A stretch of 64,000 nt of DNA. Origin: Niabella soli DSM 19437. GTDB lineage: Bacteria > Bacteroidota > Bacteroidia > Chitinophagales > Chitinophagaceae. Below are positions 35,149 to 44,433 of this stretch, piece after piece. Within the stretch, counting starts at the first letter, position 1. Each line of letters begins with the position of its first letter. The position numbers were made by a program, and so were the translations under genes. The stretch is taken from the NCBI RefSeq assembly GCF_000243115.2, contig NZ_CP007035.1, forward strand, positions 3,720,001 to 3,784,000, read 5' to 3'. The notes under the pieces were generated by a model. It saw only the letters and a program-made list of their open reading frames with translations, did not search any database and was not told the origin of the DNA.

Positions 35149-35838
35149 ATGAAAAAAGTATTCGCATTGATGGCAGTATCGTTAATGGCATTTGGAGCAC
35201 TAAAAGCACAGGGGCCGGACCTGCGCCGGAAAATAACCGTAAGCGGCACTGCCGAAACAGAAGTTACACCTGATATTATTTACGTAAGTATTTCATTGAA
35301 AGAATACCTGGATAATGGCAAAAAGAAAATAGCCATCGGTACACTGGAAAATCAATTGTTTGATGCGGTGAAGAAAGCGGGCATTGTAAAAGAAAACCTT
35401 ACTATCAACAATATCAATAGCTGGCAGAATACAACCGGGAAAAAGAAGAATCCCGATTTCCTGGCCAGTAAACAATACCTGTTAAAAATGAGTGACCTGA
35501 ACAAACTGGAGCAGATCCTGGGCGATGTTGATGCAAAAGGAATTCAGAGCACCGGCATCCAAAGCTATGATTACTCAAAAATGGATCAGTTAAAAAAAGA
35601 CCTGAAAATTAAAGCATTAAAAGCTGCCAGGGAAAAAGCCGCGTATATGGTGGAAGCCCTGGGTGGTAAACTGGGGGATGTACTGGAGATACAGGATGGA
35701 GGCGATAGTCCTGTGCAGCCGGTAGTATACCGTGCTTATGCAATGAAAGCCGATTCCGAAGCCGTTGGCGGCGCGGACCTCGACTTCAAAAAAATTAAAT
35801 TAAACTTTACGGTAAATACCGTTTTTGAGATCAAATAA
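35149..35838 (+). CDS. SIMPL-domain (DUF541) secreted protein
   Basis: A 229-residue protein starting at MKKVFALMAVSLMAFGALKA, a signal peptide; an ATG 27 bases upstream would place nine extra residues before it and is disfavoured. The mature part has the SIMPL pattern RKITVSGTAETEVTPDIIYV near the start and ALKAAREKAAYMVEALGGKLG in the second half. SIMPL proteins are periplasmic or outer-membrane-associated, with roles proposed in stress tolerance. A strong terminator follows. Confidence 0.9.
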   Translation: MKKVFALMAVSLMAFGALKAQGPDLRRKITVSGTAETEVTPDIIYVSISLKEYLDNGKKKIAIGTLENQLFDAVKKAGIVKENLTINNINSWQNTTGKKKNPDFLASKQYLLKMSDLNKLEQILGDVDAKGIQSTGIQSYDYSKMDQLKKDLKIKALKAAREKAAYMVEALGGKLGDVLEIQDGGDSPVQPVVYRAYAMKADSEAVGGADLDFKKIKLNFTVNTVFEIK

Positions 35839-35856
35839 GGATTAAGAGCGAGGAAT

Positions 35857-35889
35857 AAAAAGAGGCTGTTTTTTGACAGCCTCTTTTTT
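35857..35889. terminator. Strong bidirectional terminator
   Basis: The 13-bp stem AAAAAGAGGCTGT/ACAGCCTCTTTTT (35857-35869 with 35876-35888... arms) has a short T-rich loop and T/A runs on both sides. Confidence 0.9.
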
Positions 35890-35890
35890 A

Positions 35891-36012
35891 TCGTCATGTT
35901 GAACGAAGCGCAACGTAGTCGAAACATCTCATTAATTAGCGGCGCTCTTTTTTTCTAAAAGTCGAAAGGTTTCCTGCTTTGAAGAGATGCCTCCGCTTCG
36001 GTCGGCATGACG
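35891..36012. repeat. Imperfect inverted repeat element (MITE/REP-like)
   Basis: The left arm, TCGTCATGTTGAACGAAGCG through AAACATCTC (35891-35930), and the right arm, GAGATGCCTCCGCTTCGG through GGCATGACG (35984-36012), are imperfect reverse complements around about 50 bases. Elements of this 'GTCATGTTGAACG...GCATGACG' kind are common non-coding repeats in Bacteroidota. It fills the gap between the SIMPL and fumC terminator sides. Confidence 0.75.
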
Positions 36013-36056
36013 TTTCCTTATGCAGATCTATTCTCGCCAACGTACTGCATTTGGTA

Positions 36057-37454
36057 TTAAATCTTTCCTACCATTTTCGCGGGCACCACCCATTCGTCAA
36101 ATTCTTTTTCGGTAAGGTAGCCCAGTTTTACCGCCATTTGTTTCAGGGTTGTATTTTCTTTATGCGCTTTTTGTGCGATCTCAGCCGCTTTGTAATAACC
36201 GATCTTTGTATTCAGCGCCGTTACCAGCATCAGTGAATTGTCCAGGTGTTTCTTGATGTTCTCTTTAATAGGCTCAATGCCCACTGCGCACTTATCATTA
36301 AAGGATACACAACCCTCCCCGATCAGCCGGGCGCTGTGCAGGAAGTTATAGATCATCATGGGTTTGAATACATTCAACTCAAAATGGCCGCTGGCGCCGC
36401 CTATGTTAATGGCCACGTCATTACCTAATACCTGGGCGGCGATCATTGTTAATGCTTCGCATTGTGTGGGATTCACCTTGCCGGGCATAATGGAAGAGCC
36501 TGGCTCATTGTCCGGGATATGGATTTCGCCAATACCACTGCGTGGTCCCGAGGACAGCATGCGTACATCATTTGCAATCTTCATCAGGCTTACGGCTATG
36601 GTTTTTAACGCGCCATGTGCTTCTACGATGGCGTCATGCGCGGCCAGGGCCTCAAATTTATTTTCAGCAGTTTTAAAGGGTAGTTTTGTCAGCCTTGCTA
36701 TTTCTGCCGCTACATTTTTTGCATAGTCGGGAGGGGTGTTAATACCGGTGCCTACAGCGGTTCCACCCAACGCCAGTTCCGATAAATGCGGCAGTGTGTT
36801 TTTGATGGCTTTCAGACCATGATTTAACTGGGAAACATACCCGCTTATTTCCTGTCCAAGCGTAAGGGGTGTGGCATCCATGAAATGGGTACGACCGATT
36901 TTTACCACTTTCATAAATTGCCTGCTTTTCTTTTGCAGGGTATCCCTCAATTTCTCAATTCCGGGGATTGTAACTTCTACCAGTATTTTGTAAGCGGCAA
37001 TATGCATGGCCGTAGGAAAAGTGTCATTGCTGCTTTGCGATTTATTAACGTCATCGTTAGGATGCAGGACCTTTTCTTTATCAGTTAGTTTGCCTCCATT
37101 CAGAACATGGCCTCTGTAGGCAACCACTTCGTTCACATTCATATTGCTTTGAGTGCCGCTGCCTGTTTGCCATACCACCAGTGGAAAACTATCGTCCAGC
37201 TTGCCTTCCAGAATTTCATCGCAAACCTTCCCGATCAACACGGCCTTTTTCTTTTCAAGTACTTTAGCTTTATTATTGGTATTGGCCGCTGCTTTTTTTA
37301 AATAGGCAAAGGCCCTGATGATTTCTTTGGGCATCCGGTTAATGTCGGTAGCGATCCGGAAGTTTTCAACAGAGCGTTCGGTTTGGGCGCCATAGAGCGC
37401 ATCGGCAGGTACTTTTACCTCACCCATCGTGTCTTTTTCAATTCTGTAATCCAT
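36057..37454 (-). CDS. fumC: Fumarate hydratase class II
   Basis: Iron-independent fumarase of the TCA cycle, 465 residues from the ATG at 37454. Family signature [17 protein letters not shown] is present, as are [14 protein letters not shown] and [16 protein letters not shown]. An ATG 51 bases upstream overlaps the promoter region and is not the likely start. The -7 box TACCTTTG (minus, 37491-37484) lies 30 bases upstream. It is transcribed alone. Confidence 0.96.
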   Translation of the reverse strand: MDYRIEKDTMGEVKVPADALYGAQTERSVENFRIATDINRMPKEIIRAFAYLKKAAANTNNKAKVLEKKKAVLIGKVCDEILEGKLDDSFPLVVWQTGSGTQSNMNVNEVVAYRGHVLNGGKLTDKEKVLHPNDDVNKSQSSNDTFPTAMHIAAYKILVEVTIPGIEKLRDTLQKKSRQFMKVVKIGRTHFMDATPLTLGQEISGYVSQLNHGLKAIKNTLPHLSELALGGTAVGTGINTPPDYAKNVAAEIARLTKLPFKTAENKFEALAAHDAIVEAHGALKTIAVSLMKIANDVRMLSSGPRSGIGEIHIPDNEPGSSIMPGKVNPTQCEALTMIAAQVLGNDVAINIGGASGHFELNVFKPMMIYNFLHSARLIGEGCVSFNDKCAVGIEPIKENIKKHLDNSLMLVTALNTKIGYYKAAEIAQKAHKENTTLKQMAVKLGYLTEKEFDEWVVPAKMVGKI

Positions 37455-37483
37455 ATTCTTGTTTTTAGTAGCTATTAGGAGCA

Positions 37484-37491
37484 CAAAGGTA
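37484..37491 (-). promoter_or_regulatory. fumC -7 promoter box
   Basis: The minus strand reads TACCTTTG, an exact consensus match, 30 bases upstream of the ATG at 37454. The position excludes the longer reading frame start at 37505. Confidence 0.6.
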
Positions 37492-37606
37492 TCATTAATA
37501 AACATTCAGTACCTTCAATCCGGATTTTGTTTCAGGGCGCATACACAAATTCATAAAAGACGTCTAACATTCAGGTCTGAATTGAAAATCTGTTTAAATG
37601 TGTGTT

Positions 37607-38608
37607 ATGAAAAACATGAAATTATATATGGTGCTGATAGTGTTACTGGTACCGGTACTGTTATTCGCCCAGCAACGGCTGTATTATTTCCAGGACCAAC
37701 GTACCGGTTTAATAGGTGTAAGAGATCAGGCGGGCACTGTTATTATACCGGCGCGCGGGCACTTCTACCGGGAACTGGATTCCCGCCAGCCTATTGCTGA
37801 TTCACTCATCAATCTTTTGGATGTGCGGCATCGCCGCGACAGCACTGCTGCCGTTGCGTTTGGAAGCACTTATGACCGCCGGGGAAATTTTAAGTTTCAT
37901 CCGATGGCATTTGATAACGGGCCCGATTATTTTGTAGAAGGGCTATCCCGCTGTGTAGATAATGGAAAAGTTGGATTTGTAAATCTTCAGGGCGCTGTGG
38001 TGATCCGGCCGCAATGGGATTGGATGTCGCCGTTTAATTATGGTTATGCATCGGGTTGTAATAAGTGCTACCTGGATCGTAGCACGGATCCCGAACATGC
38101 CTCAGTTGCATTGAATGCCGGAGGCGAAAAAATTTATATCAACCGGCAGGGACAATCGGTACCACTGATGAACCATCGCCAGTCGGACAAAGACCTGCCC
38201 ATTGACGGAGGCTTTCTGCCGTATCCCTTTCATTACGATGCTTCCGAACAAAGCATCGTGGATAGTTTGAATGCATTAGAGGCGTTGTCAAAAATTTATG
38301 CAGCCTATCTGCCCAAGCCGGTAACCGGAACATCAGGGCAATTGCATTTTGAGATCCTGGAAGCGCCTACCGCGGCCGATCCGTATTACCAGATACAGGG
38401 ATTTACTTATGATGATATGCAGGGAGTGGACCAGTTTTTATTTTTCAGGGACCGGGCCGGCCGGTTCTATCATGCGGGTCCGGGAGGCAGGTTGATCCCG
38501 ATGAACAACTGGCTGAAGGCATCGCTCCAGAATTGTGGCCGGTATTTTAATGAGCACCGGAATGCTCCCAATAAATTTAACGTAAACCAATACCTGAAAG
38601 AACTATAA
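37607..38608 (+). CDS. Secreted protein with WG-repeat-like segments
   Basis: A protein of about 333 residues with a signal peptide (KLYMVLIVLLVPVLLFAQ). The segments TGLIGVRDQAGTVIIPARG and NGKVGFVNLQGAVVIRPQWD have the WG-repeat pattern (G-hydrophobic-D/N-x-x-G-x-hydrophobic-I-P). The second half has no recognised domain. Extracytoplasmic location is likely; function unknown. The exact start among three nearby methionines is uncertain. Confidence 0.75.
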   Translation: MKNMKLYMVLIVLLVPVLLFAQQRLYYFQDQRTGLIGVRDQAGTVIIPARGHFYRELDSRQPIADSLINLLDVRHRRDSTAAVAFGSTYDRRGNFKFHPMAFDNGPDYFVEGLSRCVDNGKVGFVNLQGAVVIRPQWDWMSPFNYGYASGCNKCYLDRSTDPEHASVALNAGGEKIYINRQGQSVPLMNHRQSDKDLPIDGGFLPYPFHYDASEQSIVDSLNALEALSKIYAAYLPKPVTGTSGQLHFEILEAPTAADPYYQIQGFTYDDMQGVDQFLFFRDRAGRFYHAGPGGRLIPMNNWLKASLQNCGRYFNEHRNAPNKFNVNQYLKEL

Positions 38609-38611
38609 CGC

Positions 38612-39391
38612 TCAGGAGCCTTTGAAAACAGCCTTCCGTTTTTCCAGGAACGCGGCAATGCCCTCTTTTGCGTCTTCAGTAGCGATCAGTTTTCCAAAGT
38701 TTTGGGCCTCCCTTTTGTATCCCGCGTTTCCTGTTTCATATGCAAGGTTAGCGGCCTCGATACAACCTGCTATGGCCAGCGGGGCTTTGGTATTAATAAG
38801 AGAAAGGAGTGCTTTTGCTTTAGTGAGCAGGTCGGCCTGTGGCACTACATGATTTACGAGGCCGTAATTGAATGCAGTAACCGCATCGATCATGTTTCCC
38901 ATAAGCAATAGCTCGATCGCCCGGCCCTTGCCAACGAGCTGGGTCAGCCGTTGGGTACCCCCATAGCCGGGTAATAATCCAAGGTTCACTTCGGGTTGCC
39001 CGAACTTTGCATTTTCGCTGGCAATACGAAAATGACAGGCCATCGCCAACTCACAGCCGCCGCCTAATGCAAATCCGTTTACTGCAGCGATGACCGGTTT
39101 ACCCGAATGTTCTATTTTTGAGAACAAACGCTGTCCTTTTGCCGAAAGCGCTTGTCCTGTTTGCGCATCCAGGGCCGTAAACTCGGCAATGTCCGCTCCT
39201 GCAATAAAGGCTTTTTCACCGCTTCCCGTAATAATCGCCGATTTTAAAGAATCATTTGCAATAAGGTCATCGATGGCGTGTTCCAGTTCATTTAAGACCA
39301 TCTGGTTTAAAGCATTAAGTTTTTCTGGCCGGTTTATTGTTATGAGTAAAATAGCGTTTTCTATACTGGTAGTAAGGGTCTGATAGCTCAT
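38612..39391 (-). CDS. Enoyl-CoA hydratase/isomerase family protein
   Basis: A 259-residue crotonase-fold enzyme, probably enoyl-CoA hydratase of beta-oxidation. The oxyanion-hole block AFIAGADIAEF and the catalytic glutamate region HFRIASENAKFGQPEVNLGLLP are seen, with GYGGTQRLTQLVGKGRA following. The start MSYQTLTTSIEN at 39391 is chosen because a -7 box lies 15 bases upstream; longer starts would overlap it. It converges on the WG-like gene with 3 bases between stops. Confidence 0.94.
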   Translation of the reverse strand: MSYQTLTTSIENAILLITINRPEKLNALNQMVLNELEHAIDDLIANDSLKSAIITGSGEKAFIAGADIAEFTALDAQTGQALSAKGQRLFSKIEHSGKPVIAAVNGFALGGGCELAMACHFRIASENAKFGQPEVNLGLLPGYGGTQRLTQLVGKGRAIELLLMGNMIDAVTAFNYGLVNHVVPQADLLTKAKALLSLINTKAPLAIAGCIEAANLAYETGNAGYKREAQNFGKLIATEDAKEGIAAFLEKRKAVFKGS

Positions 39392-39405
39392 ATTGATCAT
39401 TTTTA

Positions 39406-39413
39406 CAAACCTA
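39406..39413 (-). promoter_or_regulatory. Enoyl-CoA hydratase -7 box
   Basis: The minus strand reads TAGGTTTG, which fits TAnnTTTG, 15 bases before the chosen ATG. Confidence 0.5.
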
Positions 39414-39454
39414 CATGAAATTTCTTGTTCATGAAATTTACCGGCCGCTGCCAT

Positions 39455-39620
39455 TATGGATTAAAGATGATGCCCGCGAAAGGGGCATCCACGCGCAAGA
39501 AAGGTTCTCACGGATGCCACAGAAAAGCACAGAAGCATGAGGTTTCGAAGTGTGAGCGTGATGTTATTGAGGGATTGCAAGGGAATAAATCCGTGAAATC
39601 TGTAAGCCTACATTTCTCTT
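39455..39620. repeat. 'TCACGGAT ... ATCCGTGA' intergenic repeat
   Basis: TCACGGATGCCACAGAAAAG (39508 on) and AAATCCGTGAAATCTGT (39587-39603) carry complementary cores TCACGGAT/ATCCGTGA. Such words make up dispersed intergenic repeats in Bacteroidota. Nothing coding is seen in the 299 bases between 39392 and 39690. Confidence 0.55.
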
Positions 39621-39690
39621 GAATTTGGTATATTTATTCAAGCCGTTAAACCATAAGGATAAAATAAGGTCAACAATAAAAAACAATGCA

Positions 39691-41172
39691 ATGGCGGCCT
39701 CCAATCAAAAAAAGAATCAGCATCTGCTATGGCGTGCAGGTTTCGGGCCAGCGGTAGAACAACTGCAGGAACTGGCAAAGTACACGCCCCAGGAATATTA
39801 CCAGGCATTGGTGAATGCCTCAAACAAAAAACCGGCGTATATCAACATCGCAAGCCCCGATTTAATGGAATTGTATGAGGCTTATCTGGATCCGGCAAAA
39901 AGATCAAAACTTACAGGGGATGACCGGAAAATATTGAACCGTAAACAGCAGCAAAGTGTAAAAGACCTTAATTTATACTGGCTAAAAGAGTTGATAGCCA
40001 GTGATGCCCAGTTGCGCGAAAAAATGGCCTTTTTCTGGCATGGCCATTTTGCCAGCCGGAATGGGAACCTTTTTTACAACCAGCTATTTCTTCAGACACT
40101 GCGTGAAAATGCCCTTGGGAACTTTCGAACCTTGCTGAAAGAAGTTTCCAAATCGGCCTCCATGCTGTATTTTCTCAACAATCAGCAAAACCGGAAGGGG
40201 CATCCCAATGAGAACTTCGCCAGGGAAGTAATGGAATTATTTACTCTGGGACGCGGACATTATACGGAAACGGATATTAAAGAGGGCGCGCGGGCTTTTA
40301 CGGGCTGGACGGCTAACGCCAGGGGCGAATTTAATTTTGCAAAGAACCAGCACGATACAGGAGTAAAAAATTTCCTGGGGAAGAAGGGTAATTTTGACGG
40401 CGATGAAGTGCTGGATATTATTGCCGATAACCCGCAGACGGCGCGGTTTATAACAGAAAAGATTTATAAATTTTTTGTAAATGAAACGGTTGATAAAAAT
40501 ATTGTTCAATCGTTATCCGATTCGTTTTACAAAGATTATGACATTGGAAAACTGATGGGGCAGATCTTTACATCGGATTGGTTTTACGATGAAAAAAATA
40601 TCGGTTCGCGTATTAAATCACCTATAGAGTTGTTGGCGGGCATTCAACGGATGGTGCCCATGCAACTGGATAATGACAATGCATTAATGAACCTGCAGCG
40701 CATACTGGGACAGCAGTTGCTTTATCCGCCCAATGTGGCAGGATGGCCCGGAGGAAAATCATGGATCGATAGCAGTACCCTGATGATGCGGCTGCGCATT
40801 CCTCAGTTGTTTAACGACAAGGACCTGTTGAACGTAAAGCCCAAACAGGACGATGATATTATGATGGGCCGCAAAGCGGATGGTATGGCAAATATCCCGG
40901 GCGCGAAACCCGCAGTTAAAAAGCAACCGGCGAAACCCAATCCTGGTGCAGGTTTGATCAACGCCAAAATAGATTGGGGGCAATATGTTTCGAAATTTGA
41001 AAAAACGAAAAGGGAAGCTATTTTTCCTGCCATTTCTGATTATTTATTCCAGGTAAATGCTGTAAACGTAGACCAGGTAGCTACTAAATACGTCGATGCT
41101 TCTGACAGAGACGCCTATATTCGCTCCGTCACCATACAGCTCATGAGTACACCCGAATATCAAATGTGTTAA
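39691..41172 (+). CDS. DUF1800 domain protein
   Basis: A protein of 493 residues from the ATG at 39691, matching the DUF1800 family: LLWRAGFGPAVEQLQELA, REKMAFFWHGHFASRN, NENFAREVMELFTLGRGHY, EGARAFTGWT and PPNVAGWPGGKSWIDSS. The family is widespread, usually paired with DUF1501 as here (11-base gap). Function is unresolved. Both are probably exported or envelope-associated, though no signal peptide is visible here. A low-complexity insertion precedes the C-terminus (KPAVKKQPAKPNPGAG). Confidence 0.92.
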   Translation: MAASNQKKNQHLLWRAGFGPAVEQLQELAKYTPQEYYQALVNASNKKPAYINIASPDLMELYEAYLDPAKRSKLTGDDRKILNRKQQQSVKDLNLYWLKELIASDAQLREKMAFFWHGHFASRNGNLFYNQLFLQTLRENALGNFRTLLKEVSKSASMLYFLNNQQNRKGHPNENFAREVMELFTLGRGHYTETDIKEGARAFTGWTANARGEFNFAKNQHDTGVKNFLGKKGNFDGDEVLDIIADNPQTARFITEKIYKFFVNETVDKNIVQSLSDSFYKDYDIGKLMGQIFTSDWFYDEKNIGSRIKSPIELLAGIQRMVPMQLDNDNALMNLQRILGQQLLYPPNVAGWPGGKSWIDSSTLMMRLRIPQLFNDKDLLNVKPKQDDDIMMGRKADGMANIPGAKPAVKKQPAKPNPGAGLINAKIDWGQYVSKFEKTKREAIFPAISDYLFQVNAVNVDQVATKYVDASDRDAYIRSVTIQLMSTPEYQMC

Positions 41173-41182
41173 ACCACGATCT

Positions 41183-42436
41183 ATGAACAAGAAAAGCGCA
41201 TCCTTCCTCAGTAAAAAATATTCCGGTTTTGGCCCTTTGATCCGGCGTAAAGAATTTTTACAAATAAGTTCTTTTGCAACGGCAGCTATGATGATGCCCA
41301 AATTTTTAAAAGCGCTGGAAAATAATACAGCCGTGCCGCCGGGAAATAAGGTGGTAGTGGTATTACAACTGAGCGGAGGCAACGACGGGCTTAATACGGT
41401 AATCCCCGTTCGCAACGATATCTATTACAAATCAAGACCGGGCATTGGTGTGCAAAAGGACAAAACCCTGGCGTTAACGGATGAAGTTAGCCTGCACCCT
41501 TCGCTGGTTGCCTTAAAAGCGTTATATGATGAAGGCAACCTGGCTATTTTGAACAATGTGGGTTACCCCAACCCGGATCGCTCCCATTTCAGGAGTATGG
41601 ATATCTGGCATTCTGCAAGCCAGTCCAGTGAGTTCTGGAATAACGGCTGGATCGGCCGCTACCTCGATGCACAGTGCCAGGGTTGTGATAAACCCACTCA
41701 GGCCCTTGAAGTAGATGACGTGCTCAGCCTTGCATTAAAAGGAGAACAGAACAATGCGCTTGCGGTGAAAGATCCCCGTCGGCTGTTCGGAACCTCCAAT
41801 GAAAAGTACTTCCGCGATATCGACAAAAATTTTCATAACGATCATCATGATGAAAAACCGGTGGATTACCTGTACAAGACCTTATCAGAAACCTTATCGT
41901 CCGCCGATTATATTTTTAAACAAAGCAAACTGCATCCTACTTCCGGCACGTATCCCAATACTGAGCTTGGGAGCGGCCTGAAAACCATTGCCTCGCTTAT
42001 ATTTTCAGACATCAACACCAAGGTATATTATATTTCGCTGGGAAGTTTTGACACGCACGTGGGGCAGGAAGCCCAGCAATCGCGCCTCTTTACGCAATTG
42101 AGCGATGCGGTTAAGGCGTTTACCGATGATCTGAAAAAGAATGGCCGGATGGAAGATGTACTGTTGTTTACGTTTTCAGAGTTTGGTCGCAGGGTGGCGC
42201 AAAATGCCAGTAATGGCACCGATCACGGAACCGCCAATAATATGTTTTTAATAAGCGGAGGGTTGAAGCAAAAAGGACTTTTAAACGGCATGCCCAACCT
42301 GGAAGATCTGAACCAGGGAGACTTAAAATATAATATAGATTTTAAGAACGTGTATGCCACCGTATTGGAAAAATGGCTGGCAGCAGATTCCGGTAAAATT
42401 TTAAAGGCGCATTATAATACCATGGACTTTATTTAG
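41183..42436 (+). CDS. DUF1501 (sulfatase-like fold) protein
   Basis: A 417-residue protein of the alkaline phosphatase/sulfatase superfamily branch DUF1501. The N-terminus has a twin-arginine-like export motif, IRRKEFLQISSFATAA, about 20 residues in. Then come VVVLQLSGGNDGLNTVIPV, NPDRSHFRSMDIWHSAS, GSFDTHVGQEAQQSRLF and FSEFGRRVAQNASNGTDHG, the conserved metal-binding blocks. It is cotranscribed with the DUF1800 gene. The substrate is unknown. Confidence 0.93.
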   Translation: MNKKSASFLSKKYSGFGPLIRRKEFLQISSFATAAMMMPKFLKALENNTAVPPGNKVVVVLQLSGGNDGLNTVIPVRNDIYYKSRPGIGVQKDKTLALTDEVSLHPSLVALKALYDEGNLAILNNVGYPNPDRSHFRSMDIWHSASQSSEFWNNGWIGRYLDAQCQGCDKPTQALEVDDVLSLALKGEQNNALAVKDPRRLFGTSNEKYFRDIDKNFHNDHHDEKPVDYLYKTLSETLSSADYIFKQSKLHPTSGTYPNTELGSGLKTIASLIFSDINTKVYYISLGSFDTHVGQEAQQSRLFTQLSDAVKAFTDDLKKNGRMEDVLLFTFSEFGRRVAQNASNGTDHGTANNMFLISGGLKQKGLLNGMPNLEDLNQGDLKYNIDFKNVYATVLEKWLAADSGKILKAHYNTMDFI

Positions 42437-42453
42437 TAAGCAAAATTCGAACA

Positions 42454-42489
42454 AAAAACCCTGCACCTGTTTTAGATGCAGGGTTTTTT
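42454..42489. terminator. Bidirectional terminator
   Basis: The stem AAAAACCCTGCA/TGCAGGGTTTTT (42454-42465 with 42477-42488) serves the DUF1501 gene and the convergent small gene. Confidence 0.9.
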
Positions 42490-42507
42490 ATGATTCCCTC
42501 AAAAAAA

Positions 42508-42735
42508 CTAAAGACTTTCTGCTTTTATATTCTGGGCCTCATCGTGCACATAGTCTTCAAGCTCATCTGCCCTGTCTTCAAAGCGGTTGGCTATATTGTC
42601 GATAAAATCCGCAAACTGATCCTTAAGATCGTTTCCTTTATCGGCTATCCGCCGGCGGGTAGTGGTACCCTTTTCCGGGGCATACAAAATTCCAACCAAA
42701 AGACCAAGGGCAAAGCCGGTAACTAGCTTATTCAT
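42508..42735 (-). CDS. YtxH-like small membrane protein
   Basis: A 75-residue protein with the YtxH pattern: glycine-rich N-terminal membrane segment (FALGLLVGILYAPEKGTTTR), then KGNDLKDQFADFIDNIANRF and an acidic amphipathic tail. YtxH proteins are general-stress-associated in other bacteria; here the role is unknown. It resembles the 64-residue gene at 24242 in outline. Confidence 0.85.
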   Translation of the reverse strand: MNKLVTGFALGLLVGILYAPEKGTTTRRRIADKGNDLKDQFADFIDNIANRFEDRADELEDYVHDEAQNIKAESL

Positions 42736-42902
42736 AATAATGTATTTTTAGGGGTTAAACTTATAGTTGTTATAATAAAGGTACACAAATAGCTGGCCAA
42801 AAACAGGATGCCATTCAAATTTTCATGATCGTCATGCCCATCTTAGGGAGGCATCCTGTTAAAACAGCAATTGAAAACAAGGAAGATTGATGAACCGTAT
42901 CA

Positions 42903-43652
42903 TTAGTCCCGGTAGGCCCTGCCGGTCAGTTGTAAAAATAATCCTTCCAAGTCTTCCTGCTGATGTGTTTTCGTCAGCTCATTTAACGTGCCCTGACTGA
43001 TGATGCTACCCCCGTCAATCAACGCGATTTCCGTGCAAAGATCTTCGGCTTCTTTTAATTGGTGCGAGGTATATACCAAAGTGGTGCCATCCTTATTGAT
43101 CTCTTTTAAAAAAGCAATGATCGCATTGCGCGATTGCACATCCACGCCCACGGTGGGCTCATCCAGGAATAAAACAGCCGGCCGGTTCATCACGCCGATG
43201 GCAAGGTTGATCCGGCGTTTCATGCCCCCGGAAAACTCTTTTAAAAGTTTATCGGCCACATGACTTAGCCCCATAACAGCTAAGAGCTGTTGGGTTCTTG
43301 TTTTGATTTCTGTTTTTTTTAACCCATACCAGGCGCCAAAAAATTCCAGGTTTTCAACAGGGGTTAACTCTTCATAAAAGGAAAAGTCCTGCGGCACAAA
43401 CCCGATATTATTTTTTACAAAATCAGCGTTGTCTTTGATTTCTGTATCGAACAATTGAATCGATCCGGACCGGTAGGGAAGCAGGCCCGTCATTAAATTC
43501 ATTAATGTGGTTTTCCCCGCGCCATTAGGCCCAAACAGACCAAAACGGCTGCCCTCTTTTACCCGCAGTGACAGTTGGTGTATCACCGGTTGCCCGGCTT
43601 TACGATAACGGTAACTCAGATCTTTTATGATCAGTGCCTGCTGTTCGTTCAT
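42903..43652 (-). CDS. ABC transporter ATP-binding protein
   Basis: A 249-residue nucleotide-binding subunit. Walker A LFGPNGAGKTTL, signature EFSGGMKRRINLA, Walker B AVLFLDEPTVGVD and the H-loop TSHQL are all intact. The subfamily resembles NatA/DRA-type exporters. No permease gene is adjacent, so the partner must be elsewhere. It follows the DUF3109 gene by 11 bases on the same strand. Confidence 0.94.
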   Translation of the reverse strand: MNEQQALIIKDLSYRYRKAGQPVIHQLSLRVKEGSRFGLFGPNGAGKTTLMNLMTGLLPYRSGSIQLFDTEIKDNADFVKNNIGFVPQDFSFYEELTPVENLEFFGAWYGLKKTEIKTRTQQLLAVMGLSHVADKLLKEFSGGMKRRINLAIGVMNRPAVLFLDEPTVGVDVQSRNAIIAFLKEINKDGTTLVYTSHQLKEAEDLCTEIALIDGGSIISQGTLNELTKTHQQEDLEGLFLQLTGRAYRD

Positions 43653-43663
43653 TGCGTATAAGA

Positions 43664-44260
43664 TTATTCTTCAGAGCCGGCTGCGCCTTGTTTTGCTATC
43701 TGGTCCAACACATCATAAAACTCCTGGCCATATTTTCTTACCAGCGGTTCTTTTAGAAATTTATATACGGGTACCTGCAACGATTCCCCCAGGGCACAGG
43801 CGGGACTGCATAATCTTTTCCGCGGTTCATAATTTAACCGTTCATAATCGCCGTGCTTGCCCTCATAGGCGATGATGGGATAAAGGTGGCAACTGATGGG
43901 TTTTTTCCAGGAGATCTTTCCTTCATTATACGCCTGTTCAAAGGCGCATTTGATCAGGCCATCGGGTTCGCGGTAGGCATATACGCAAATCTCATTGTCA
44001 CTGGGGAGCGTAGGGGTTACCCAGCCAAATTCTTCATCGTACTGGTATTTGCCTTTCTTCTCTATCTGTTTGACGGCCGCTTTGGTAAGATAGGGTTTGA
44101 TGGTGGGATAGTACTCGTCCACCAGGTCCAGCTCTTCCTTGGTAAGCGGCGCGCCGGCATCTCCTTCTTCACAGCAACCGCCCTTGCATTTGGAAAGATC
44201 GCAAACAAAGGCATGGTCTATTACATCGTCGCTTATTAATTTATTTTCAATTATGATCAC
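43664..44260 (-). CDS. DUF3109 cysteine-rich protein
   Basis: A 198-residue soluble protein with a CDLSKCKGGCCEEGDAGAP cluster near residues 20-40 and further cysteines (CVYAY, IKCAFEQAY, SCHLYPI, CSPACALG). This matches DUF3109, related to the YkgJ-type zinc/iron-binding fold. Metal or Fe-S binding is likely from the cysteine pattern (inference). It is the first gene of a pair with the ABC ATPase. Confidence 0.92.
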   Translation of the reverse strand: MIIIENKLISDDVIDHAFVCDLSKCKGGCCEEGDAGAPLTKEELDLVDEYYPTIKPYLTKAAVKQIEKKGKYQYDEEFGWVTPTLPSDNEICVYAYREPDGLIKCAFEQAYNEGKISWKKPISCHLYPIIAYEGKHGDYERLNYEPRKRLCSPACALGESLQVPVYKFLKEPLVRKYGQEFYDVLDQIAKQGAAGSEE

Positions 44261-44433
44261 TTCAGTTTTTTTTTGTAAAAAGAGGTTATCTCAAAAGCAA
44301 TAGCTGTCGGGAAGGCGGTGCGGCGGTACCTTAAGGGCAATTAAAAAACAACCCCTTTCCGCTTTACCGGCAACACATTCACTTCCGGTTTTTATATAGC
44401 CTTGTATTTTTTTAATGTTTAAGTTCTGTTTTA

